A stretch of DNA of 64,000 nucleotides from Motacilla alba alba (Eukaryota > Chordata > Aves > Passeriformes > Motacillidae). How positions within the stretch are numbered: the stretch's first letter is position 1; the number at the start of each line of letters is the position of its first letter. The translations under genes and the position numbers were made by a program. Under the pieces are notes generated by a model that saw only the letters and a list, made by a program, of their open reading frames with translations, made no database searches and was not told where the DNA came from. This document shows, piece by piece, positions 13,490 to 40,455 of this stretch. The DNA lies in NCBI RefSeq assembly GCF_015832195.1, contig NC_052030.1:12791439-12855438 (forward strand), read 5' to 3'.

Positions 13490-13560
13490 GAGACTGGGAG
13501 TCGAATCTAGGTGTGCCAACTTCTATCTCACTTCTCTGCCCATTAGCCCATGCTCACCTT
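13490..13560 (-). mobile_element. Possible tRNA-derived SINE fossil
   Basis: Read on the minus strand this segment has a tRNA-like layout: a ctaatgggcagag stretch, then acctagattcgactccc, which carries a near-consensus pol III B box with one mismatch. Old amniote tRNA-SINEs have this arrangement. No intact A box, cloverleaf or poly-A tail is visible, so it is not a functional tRNA gene. Confidence 0.35.
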
Positions 13561-30584
<17,024 letters not shown>

Positions 30585-32736
30585 AGGTTGGCTGGGCGTG
30601 TTTCTGACGCGGTGGCACACAAAGATGTTGGGGACGTGGGATGGATCTCAGCTGATGTGGAGATGATCCCCACTGAAGGTTGCTCCTAGTCACTGAAACA
30701 CCTTGTTTTCCTCTTTGCACGTTGTGAGGAGGAATGAAAGCCCCCGTCACGGGGAGGTTTTCAGCGTGTCTGCAGTGCCGTTTATCACAGGCCCACGGTG
30801 TGCAGCAAGGTACAAAACTGCTGCTTTAGCAGGGCTGTTTCTGTGCTGTGACAGACAGCCAGGCATCAGGAAACTTCTCTGCTTTATGGCGCTTTTAAAA
30901 TCAGGTTTTTATTGCACAGGCATGGAGTTTGAATGTAGAAAAACTTCAATTACCTGCCTTTCTGTAAGTGCTCTGGCAGAGCTTGCCTCTCCCACACACA
31001 GAGTGGTTTTGTTAGGAGAGCTCTGTAGGGAGGGTTTAACTATCCACTTGCAGCTAAGCAGTGTTTGTCTTTGGCAGCACATTTGTCCTTTAAATAAAGC
31101 CCAAGGTGTTTGATATTGCTGCTGCCTGTAAGGGGCTGTTAGAAGTGAGTGCCATTATTTTGGACAGGAGTGGGAACACAGGAGCTGCCTTACTGGGTCA
31201 GACCACTTCCCTTTTATTTTCATTTTTAGCAGTTTCCCTACCGATCAGATGAAAATCCTTTGAGGATGACAAAGACTGGGAAACTTGTTAATCAGTGAAA
31301 AATTTGATGTATCTTTTTTTAACTTGTTACCAGGCTTTAAATTCAGTGGAAATTTCCACGGTGATAAGCAACAATTGCTCTCTAAAGCCTCAGGGAATCA
31401 GTTTCCCAAAAGATTCTGCACATGAAAGAATTTATTTCTAAGGCTTATATGAATTAGATTAATACATAGTTGACAACCACCGAGGAGAATAGCCTTTAGA
31501 ACAGGAAGTGTCGCTTGGCAGATAAAAGGCTTTTATTTGAAAAAAGGAGGATTTTAGTCATCCCAGAGCCGTTGTGGTGTTTGCAGCTCTGGTTAAATTG
31601 GCGAGATAATCTCCCAGACACCTGTTTACCGAGTGAAACCTCTGTGCTAGAAGTACTTTCTGATGTTGTTACTTCCCTTCTACTGAAAATCCCTTTACAC
31701 AAAGTAGTAGAAACAGAATACGTTTGCACATAACAAACATAGCTGTGGTGAAAGAAGCAATCCAGAGGCAGTGAGCTGGGTGTTTGTTGGGTGAATGGCA
31801 GTGGGGATCACTCTCTGAAGGTCCTTGTCACGGTCTATATTTTCCTGAGAAGTGAGTTGAAGAGCTTGTTGAAATCTGGGGCTGTATTTCTCTGCTCAGA
31901 AGTGAGTCTGGCTGAGAGGTGCAGGAGACAGAGACGGCAGTGTGGGATGTTGGCAGCTGCCTGTGTGACCTGCTGTTCCGGACAGAGAGGATTGGCTTTA
32001 GTTTTGGGAGTGTTTATCTGGAATGCACAGTCTGGCACAGGTTGGTTCTGGGGCTGGAATAGGATTGTTTTGTGAGACTGAGCTGTGAGGAGAACTTGCT
32101 AACACTTTAAATGCAGTTCAGAGTCACACACTAAGGCAGTACGGATTGTAAAAAACATGAAAGCTAAAACTTAAAGGCATCAGCAGAGGGCTGGTGAAAG
32201 GCTGGCAACGCCAAGTGCAGCTTCCCATTCTGTGGTGGGAATCTGATGTCTTCAGTGCAACTTCCAAGGTGTGGAAGGGGTGCAGTGTAAGCCAGGAACC
32301 CGTGGAGTGTCTGTGTCTGGAAAGAGAGCCCAGAGAGCAGAGCAGCCAGGGAGTAGCAGTGCATATGCTGGGCCTGCCTGGGGGCCCCCTTAACCTTCTC
32401 CGTGGCCATTTGCCTGCTCAGAGAGAGCTGTGTGCTCTCATCCTCTTGGGTTCCCAGCAGAGCAAGCCCTACATCCTGTGACATGCACTCACATTTAATC
32501 ATCCTAAAGAAAAACACACCACACATTATCCCCGGGCACAGCGGGCTTGTTTATTTTCTGCTCCTTGTATATTATTCATTGAGGTATTGCAACATGCAGA
32601 GCTGAAGCAAACAGCATGTGATCATTGCTTGGGGGGGTGGGAAATAATAGCTACAAATCTTCTCTGGCAAAAGGGAAGCAGACTGGTCTAAATGACCTCA
32701 TAGCCACAAATCATGGCAATTGAAAGCGTGGTCTTA
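30585..32736. other. Non-coding stretch
   Basis: Intronic sequence just after the donor. No repeat family or exon is recognisable. Frames such as 30703-31113 begin inside the intron and show no conserved motif. Confidence 0.55.
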
Positions 32737-33010
32737 AATTGTGTCTTCATTCAGAATCCTGGTGCTGTACCTGTGAATTTATCCACGTTCTTGAATTGTG
32801 TCTTCATTCAGAATCCTGGTGCTGTACCTGTGAATTTATCCACGTTCTTAAGTTGTGTCTTCATTCAGAATCCTGGTGCTGTACCTGTGAATTTATCCAC
32901 GTTCTTGAATTGTGTCTTCATTCAGAATCCTGGTGCTGTACCTGTGAATTTATCCACGTTCTTGAATTGTGTCTTCATTCAGAATCCTGGTGCTGTACCT
33001 GTGCATTTAT
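32737..33010. repeat. Minisatellite, 57-bp unit, 4.8 near-identical copies
   Basis: The unit begins aattgtgtcttcattcag; its gtgtcttcat marker recurs at 32741, 32798, 32855, 32912 and 32969. The first four copies differ only at two positions around the junction of copies 2 and 3 (ttaag for ttgaa). The last copy is truncated after about 46 bases and carries one change. The unit is a multiple of three and open, giving a 19-residue repeat in two forward frames. Near-identity points to recent expansion and likely length polymorphism. Confidence 0.96.
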
Positions 33011-36000
33011 CAGCCCAGGAGCCCCAGTAAAGTCAGGAGGATGGCTGGTGTGGCAGGGGGTGAGGTGGGTTGTGCAGGGCAGTGCATTAATGCCATAGGA
33101 GCACCGTGTGGATAAACACAGCTCCTCCTTTCTTGCACCCAGTGAGCACAGGACTGTTGTGGGAGCAGTCCAAACCATCCTGAGAGGTTGTAGGTCCTGT
33201 TCCTGTCCTGCTGTGTCACCTCTGGAAGGTCTTTACAGGCATTTTCTATCTGCAAAACAGAAAATGCAAACAGTTGGTCAGTATCACCCTTGCACCCTTT
33301 TGCTGCAGGACTTTGATTTCCTCTCATGGAAAGAGTTTCAGCTTTGCCTTATGTTATCAACAACAATATGAATGGGAAAATCTTGATAGAAGAGCTGAAG
33401 GAATAGAGAAAGGGGAGGAAAATATTGCCCAGCTTTCCTACCACTGGATTTCTGGGCTCCCAAAAGAGAGATGAATTACACTTGCTGCTGGTGGTACAGC
33501 AAGGAAAAATCACTGTTACCTCTAGCAGTTGGTAAAGTATGAATGGAAGGAAAGAAGCATCAGTACAGGAAAGAAAATTTAAAAAACCCCAGCAATTTTA
33601 AAAATGAAGATTATTGAGGTCTTGTGTCCTTCCCAAAGCTGCCACAAATTGTTACCACCGGCTTTGGCTGAGCTACCGGGACCTCTCCAAGTGCTGTTAC
33701 ACTCTTCTCTAATGTGAGTCGTCGTTTTGGGTGTGCCATCTGTGAGGATTAGAAAGCAAAATCCTTGGGGCATGCCCCTGTTCTTGACTGCTTTCCTGAA
33801 CCCTCACACCCAGCAGGCTGCAGAAGAGGGAAGGAATCGTAACCAAACTGAAAAGGAGCTATTCTTGTGGGGTTGACTTCCAGAAGGTTGCACATCACTG
33901 GATGGGATGCTGGGGTGCTGGAAGGCAAGGAGGAGGCTGGGGAGGGGTGAGCTGAAGGCACCAGGCAGCTCTGAAAAGGCTGTCCTGTGTGCACTGCTGT
34001 TTGTTCTGGAGCTGGAAATACTTCTCCAGGGACTCACCACGACAGGATCCTGCCAGCTGTTTCTCGTGTGTTGTGCCACGTTTGGCAGGGCTCTGTACAG
34101 CACAGGGCCAGCAGAAGGGGTGGCAGTGCTGAGTGCTTCTGTCCCTGGGCAGCAGATCAGCTCTGACTCGCTCTGCAAGGTGCTGAACCAGCAGATAACC
34201 TGATTTACAGGAGCTATCGAGCGGGATAAGTAAAGGGAAAGGGGATGAAGTTGTTACATCCTGATTAGAGAAAAGAGGTGTAACACAGCAGTGGTTTTTT
34301 CTTCCCTTCAGGCTTCTTGTTAGAGATTTTTGCAGTGCAGCTTGCTGCACCTGGAGGGATGTAGGTTGTAATCAGTGTCCAGCAAACAAATCAACCCAAC
34401 ACAATGGATAATTAGGAGTAATAATAAATCTACAAATTGGATAAGGATAAATGCAGCGAGGAAAGCTATTAAACCCATGAGCTGGGACAGCCTTTACATT
34501 TCAGTGCCTAATGAGTATTGACAGCAGGGCTGTGTTGGGTGGTGCTGGCAACAGCTGAAGGACCTGGAGGAGGATGCACGTGAAGAGCAGCACCAGAGGT
34601 AGAAAAGGTTGTTACGGTCATAACATCTGTGTAAGTGCTTGGGAATCTCATATAAAAAGCTATTTTGGAGGAATTGGTCATGAAAAAGGGCATCTTCAAC
34701 ACTACCTCTGCCTGTTCTGCATGAAGGACCTGTTTGAGGCTCCCTGGGGAGTAAACCTCTCTTGGCAGAGCTTGGCACTGCCCTCAGCTGCACCAAAAAT
34801 AACCAAAAATAGTAACATTTACAAGCAGTTACTGTTTGCTTTGAGATAGTGCCATTTTCATCTTAACCCTATGATGAAATAGCATTTACCACCCTGAAAT
34901 CTGCACTTAGCTGTTGGTTCATTAGTTCCTGACACTGCGGTGCGGTGGCATCCTGGCAAACACACGTGACATGGTAATGAAGAACTGAAGTCAAAGGTAT
35001 CCAAACATGCAAACCTAAACCAGAGCTGGAGTCGCTCTAAGTTTGGTGTTAACCCAGAATTTGGGATGCATTGTCCCAAGGATCTGTTTTCCATGGTAAA
35101 TGGAATGCAGTTTTTCAGCTCTGAGGTGAAGGGTGCCTTTTTTTTCCACACTGGTTCATATTTAAAACCAGCAGAGCTTGGAGTGAAATGAAGAGAGACA
35201 GAAGAGTTTGGTGGGATGCTCTTCTGGGTGTACATGTCCATCTCCAAATGGCAAGAATTGCAACAAAGCATTTTACATGTCCTGTGCAGCTTTGCACTGC
35301 TGAAATATTTAAGAGCCATTTCACTGCACAAAAGCATTTCATCTGAAGGGAGAGGAGTTTGAATCTCATTATTTCAGGGTATGTTTTAATTGCAAAACTG
35401 AGTTGTTTTATGGCATTGATAGGGCCCCTACAGCCAGGTGCTAGTCCAGAGTTGCTCTGCAAAAATGCCCGGAGGTGTGAATTATGACTTGAAGGGATTT
35501 TATACATTTTGTTGACAGAGGTTTTTATACTTCACTGTCTGGTGTTCAGCCTTGTGGAACTTTAAGTCTTACTGATTTTTTTTGTTTCTTCCCCTTCTGC
35601 AGAATGATTAGTAACAATTCAGCCGCACATCCACAGTGGAGCAGGTTGTTGAAAGAGAAGTACACTGGGGGATTATGGTTTTAGCAAGTGCTGAGGTAGA
35701 GCAGCACCTTGCAAGGGCTTTGTTGAGATGTCTCCCGAGTAGATTCATAGCAGTGGTGCCTTCAGCTTGGATGTTCTGCTCCAGTAAGCAACGGGGGCAG
35801 CCTGCTGGAGCACTCCTAATTACCATTTACAGGAGAAGTGACACACTAAAGGGGGAATATTTCCCAGTGTAGCTTTAAAAAGCATTTGTGATGTAAAAAA
35901 TACTTCTTCAAAGAAGAGAATGTGTTAATGCTATTTTGAGAGAGTGGCGTGAGCTCCAGTTTAATTTCATTAGCCCTTAGCAGGCACTTTTCAGGGACAT

Positions 36001-36574
36001 TGGTGTCACACCAGAGGCAGCTGGGTCCTCCAAAGTAATGACTCGTTCTCAGAACTGCTAAGCCGGGGAGGAGGATGTCCTTTAAACATCTGAGAAAGGT
36101 GCTTCTCACCAGAGCAGGGCAAGCAGGGAAGGGCTCACTGTGGTGGCAGCAGTCTGGTTTAATAAAGTTTTAAAAAGAACTAATTATTAACTTGAAATTG
36201 AAGCTACCTAGAAAAGAGAAAACAGGCACTCTCCTCCTGACTGTTTAAATGCCTCTGAAAAACTGTGGTGCCTGAGAAACCCTTTGAACAATTCTCCAAC
36301 GAAATGTACTCGTTAGCTCTGAGAACAACCTGTGGATCTATTGTTAGAAGGCTGATTCTGTGTTCTGTGGAAATGATTTGCTGGGTGCCCAGCCCCGAGC
36401 TGGTGAAGCACAGCTTTGGAGCCAGGAGGAGACCTGGGGCCCTGCTGGGATCAGGGGCTGGGCAGGGAGGTGCTGGAGCCAGGGCTGCCGTCCCTTCTGG
36501 CAGCAGGTGCTGCAGTTGAGGCACTCAAGCTGAGCCGTGCTTTGAAGTCCCCTGTGCTGGGTTGGTGGGGTCCC
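33011..36574. other. Non-coding stretch
   Basis: No supported gene. A 9-bp perfect inverted repeat (gcattttct at 33239 and agaaaatgc at 33259, 11-base loop) lies in a segment with weak MIR-like resemblance. Frames at 33804-34350 on the minus strand have no known domain. Confidence 0.5.
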
Positions 36575-36636
36575 CCAGGTGTCCCTGTGTGCTGCAGAGC
36601 CTGCCCCAGGTGTCCCTGTGTGCTGCAGAGCCTGCA
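36575..36636. repeat. 31-bp tandem duplication
   Basis: Two adjacent copies of a 31-bp unit beginning ccaggtgtccctgtgtgctg start at 36575 and 36606 and are nearly identical. They lie 15 bp before the solo LTR, outside its target duplication. Confidence 0.9.
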
Positions 36637-36644
36637 GCCCTTTT

Positions 36645-36650
36645 GCCCAG
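36645..36650. repeat. Target-site duplication, left copy (GCCCAG)
   Basis: Six bases immediately before the LTR, repeated exactly after it at 37311-37316. Confidence 0.8.
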
Positions 36651-37310
36651 TGTGGGGTTTCATCCCCGGATTGGGGTGACTCTAAAAGATGGAAAAGTTC
36701 CTCCTCTAACCCGTGCTTTCGAAGAAAGACTCAGTATTCTTCTGTTGTCTGTTCTCAAGGTTGTTTATCTAAAAGATTCTTCTCCTGAGCTGCTGTGGCC
36801 CGTTCAGCAGCTCAGACAAAGGCACACTGCCCTCCCAGGGGCTGCTGCCATCTTTTATATCATATATTATGTATTACATGTTTATACTTTTTCCCCAATG
36901 CCTACTGTCTATATTGAATGGTGACTTTCTACTCTAAACCAATCTGTAAGTGCCAACATCACCAAAGACATGGAGGCTGGGAAGGAGAAAGAAGGAGGAC
37001 AGGGCACACCCAAATCCCTCCATCCTAGAACCCTTGACCCCCATGTACAAAACTTGGACCCCTGCGTACAAGGCTTAAACCCCCCCTGTACAGCACTCAG
37101 AAATCCTTCCTTTCACTTCGTGACTACTTCTACTACAACACCTAAACTTGTGTGTGTGGCTTGTCATTCTTCATACAGAGTTAGTAACTTGCTCCACGGG
37201 CTAAGATCCAAACCCCACGCGTGTCTTTGGCTGCATGCCAGGGTCTCAGAGCCCCCTGCCAGCGGCTCTGGCCATCCAGGGCACCCAGAGGGATGTCCTG
37301 GATTCCGACA
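36651..37310 (-). mobile_element. Solo LTR of an endogenous retrovirus (class II/ERVK-like), 660 bp
   Basis: The element starts TGTGGGG and ends CGACA, giving the TG...CA ends of an LTR, and is flanked by a perfect 6-bp target duplication GCCCAG (36645-36650 and 37311-37316). Six-base duplications fit class II avian retroviruses. Orientation is inferred as minus: on that strand a TATAAAAGA box lies at 36859-36851, about 85 bp before a degenerate poly-A signal GATAAA (36769-36764), leaving roughly 450 bp of U3 and 100 bp of U5. I recognise the sequence from memory as a family repeated in songbird genomes. No gag, pol or env sequence adjoins it, so it is a solo LTR left by recombination between the two ends of a provirus. 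Confidence 0.85.
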
Positions 37311-37316
37311 GCCCAG
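37311..37316. repeat. Target-site duplication, right copy (GCCCAG)
   Basis: Six bases immediately after the LTR, identical to those at 36645-36650. Confidence 0.8.
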
Positions 37317-39892
37317 CTCTGGGAGCCCTGCAAGGCTGCCTGCAGCGGGATAAGGCACCGCTGCCTCATTCCTGTTTGGACTATTAGCCGCTGGTGTGAC
37401 TCGAGTTACAGGCGTTAATTAAATCTCTGATTCCCTGCCTAATTAGTGACAATGGTGGCTCGTTAGAAGATCACACGGCGTAAACCCCAGTCCTCCCCAG
37501 CCAGCAGTGGGCAGGGAAATCCCGCTCTGCCGGGAATTGGGTGGAATCAGGGGAATGTTTTGCGGCTGTCTGGAACAAGGCTGTGATCTGCTGCATTAGG
37601 GGATCTCCTGGGAATCCTCAGTGTGATTATCTGACAAGCTGTTGGGTTCCAGGGCTGCTGGAGTGTGTGAGCCTGTGGGTCTGAATGGAAATGAGCATCC
37701 CTGAGAAAAACCGAGCCTTTGAAACCTTTCTGCATCTGAAAGCAGCAGAAGCAGCAGTGATTGCTGGAGTCACGCTGCGAGGACACCAGCAGCCCCAGCT
37801 GAGAGCTTGCAGGGAGGAGATCTGGGGTGGAAGGATGAATGGGGGGCAATCCAAGAGCAGGTACCCGTGCTAGCAGAACTGCTAAATCTGATGGGTTTGT
37901 TGTTTCATTGGTGCTCGTGGGGCTTATTATTTAAGACAGAAAGTGTCAGATGGATTGAAGTTTCTGTTCTGGCAGAAAGCTGCTCCTCACTCCTGACAGC
38001 ACAGGCACAAAGAAATCACATTGTTTATGTGTTCTTGTGGCACTTCGCAGTTAAAACTCCCACAAAAGGCACAAGGATCTTGGGAAGAGCTGCTCTTCAC
38101 TTGAGTTAATTTCTACAGAATGCTGAGCTTTCCTGTAAATTATACAATGTTTGACTCCCAAGTTTGGCCACCGTTTCCTTTGGGACCACCTTGGGGTGTT
38201 TCCTGGAAATCCCACCCTGCCCAGGTGTGCTGTCTCTTGAGGGAGGCGTGTGCTGCTGTGTGTAGTGTTCTCTGGAAAAGCAAGTTGCATTTCTACAGAC
38301 TTTGACTACACCGATGAGCTGATTAATTCATGGTTGAGATGGGACCGGGTTAAAAGGAAATCCAGCATATTTTTGTTTGTTTGTTTGCCTGGTTCCTGGT
38401 GCGTTACAAAGTGTCTGCATTAGCAAAGCTGCCGGGGGTTAATTTGCACTAACCTGATCATCTCCAGTGACACTGTGCTAGGTTTTCCTATTGCTGCTGA
38501 CATCAGCAGGACTAGAGAGAGGAGGGCTTGAGAAACAGCATGGGTCTTGGGAGAAAAGAAAAATGGGGGGAAGCACTTCAGACATAGCCCTCTGCATTTT
38601 CGGCTGTCAGGCTGCTTAAAGTAATCTCTTTTTCATACAAGCTCTGGCTCTGAGATGTAACCCTTCATTTCCACAGTGCCACCAGAGCGAGCACTTGGTA
38701 CAAGACAGACGGGCTCATTACGGGGAATATGTGGCACTTTCCAAAATGCACAGCTTGCTTCCTCAACCTCCCTGATTAGTTGTTAACCAGAACACATAAA
38801 TAGTTGCGGGTCGTGAATCACAGCTTGGTTTTGCAGATGAAAGAGTGTCTGACAGAGCAGACCATAGAGTCATGCTTAATCTTTCCTTCACCCCAGGAGT
38901 GCTGGGGAAGAAATTCAGCCCTACAGGTGAGCACTGAGGCAAAAATGTCACTGACCAGCCTCAGGGGTTCCTTATTTGGCGTATTGGACATGTGTGGATC
39001 CTATTTTGAGGAAACTAAATTTTCCTACGGGTTGCATGGCTGCTTCCTCAGGGCTGTAAGCTTCACTACAGCTTTTAAACAGTGAGGTGCAGTGATGGTA
39101 ATTGCTGGAGCCACCGAGTCACTCGCTGTGCCTGCTCTCTGCAGGTTGTACGGACACCACCAGTAGCAACAAAAATATTTTTCTGCTTGAGGTTACGTCT
39201 AGCTTAGAAAAATCTCTGATTGCATTGAGAATTCTTCTATGGAAAGGGAGCACCAGCCCTCAGCAGGAGCCTGTCACTTAGGAACGGGCCCGAATTTAGT
39301 CCTGTGGAAAGTAATGAGAATATTCACAGGCTTTAGGGTACTTTTTATTCCTCTGGATTCCAGACATCCATGACAGGTCACATTAGCAGCAGCCTCTGAT
39401 TTTCCCTTCTATAGCAGCCTGATTACAGTTTTCCAGTAGAAAGGAATGACAAAACCAATTTTTTTTGGGATGTACTTAGTCACTGTTGGTCGTGTGATGA
39501 TGACTGTGGACAACGTACCCTTGTGATAGTGGGTTTTGAGACAGAAGATGATAAAAGGCTGATGTGTTAGGTAAGGTTTTAAAGCTGTGATTAATTTGTG
39601 AATAGAACAGAGCTGGCCTGAGCAGAGGCTCAGGGCAAACACAAGAAAGAGCAGGCAGCGTGTCACAACTCAGCCGTGGGGACAGGAGTGTCACAGCCCT
39701 GCAGGTGACATGCCAGCAGCGTTCAAGGAGGTGGCTTTGGGTCCTTGAGACAGGACTTTGGTGTGTGGGAGGGTCCTGCTGTCCTCAGGATCCATGAGAG
39801 TGATGATTCCAGATGGAAGGAGCCTCTGGAGAGATGCCCCAGAACCTTGGGGCTCAGGTCCCTCAGGGCTGAGCTGGGTGACCCTGCCCTCC
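37317..39892. other. Non-coding stretch
   Basis: No supported gene or mobile element. A (TTTG)n run lies at 38371-38388. The segment 38410-38520 contains TTAATTTGCA-type AT-rich motifs, noted only as a possible conserved element. Confidence 0.5.
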
Positions 39893-40435
39893 CAGGAGCT
39901 GCCCAGTGCCTTTCCTGGAGCCTGGCAGAACCCTAAACCACTCAGGAACAACCAGGAGCTGCCCAGTGCCTTTCCTGGAGCCTGTCAGTACCCTAAACCA
40001 GCACAGGAACAACCAGGAGCTGCCCAGTGCCTTTCCTGGAGCCTGTCAGTACCCTAAACCCCTCAGGAGCTCCCAGGAGCTGCCCAGTGCCTTTCCTGGA
40101 GCCTGCCAGTACCGTAAACCACCACAGGAACAACCAGGAACCTCCCCAGTGCCTTTCCTGGGGCCTGTCAGAACCCTAAACCAGCACAGGAACAACCAGG
40201 AGCTGCCCAGTGCCTTTCCTGGAGCCTGTCAGAACCCTAAACCAGCACAGGAAAAACCAGGAACCTCCCCAGTGCCTTTCCTGGAGCCTGTCAGTACCTT
40301 AAACCCCTCAGGAGCTCCCAGGAACCTCCCCAGTGCCTTTCCTGGAGCCTGTCAGTACCCTAAACCACTCAGGAGCTCCCAGGAGCTGCCCAGTGCCTTT
40401 CCTGGAGCCTGAAGGTACCCTAAACCCCAGGAACT
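39893..40435. repeat. Minisatellite, 60-62-bp unit, 9 copies
   Basis: The gtgcctttcctgg core recurs at 39906, 39966, 40027, 40087, 40149, 40210, 40272, 40333 and 40393, giving steps of 60-62 bp, with a decayed partial unit to about 40455. Each unit reads caggagctgcccagtgcc, then the core, then a variable linker around accctaaacc. Linkers come in two kinds (ctcaggagctc and agcacaggaacaac), mixed along the array. The open frame 39906-40412 is a direct read of the array, not a gene. Confidence 0.95.
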
Positions 40436-40455
40436 GCCCAGTTCCTACCCTAAAC

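Noticed and set aside
36562..37418. Frames of 100-127 codons across the LTR
   Set aside because: They lie within the solo LTR and its flank and show no retroviral protein sequence.
39906..40412. 168-codon frame with a Pro/Ala/Gln-rich 20-residue repeat
   Set aside because: It is the 60-bp minisatellite read in one frame; unit length drift breaks the frame elsewhere.
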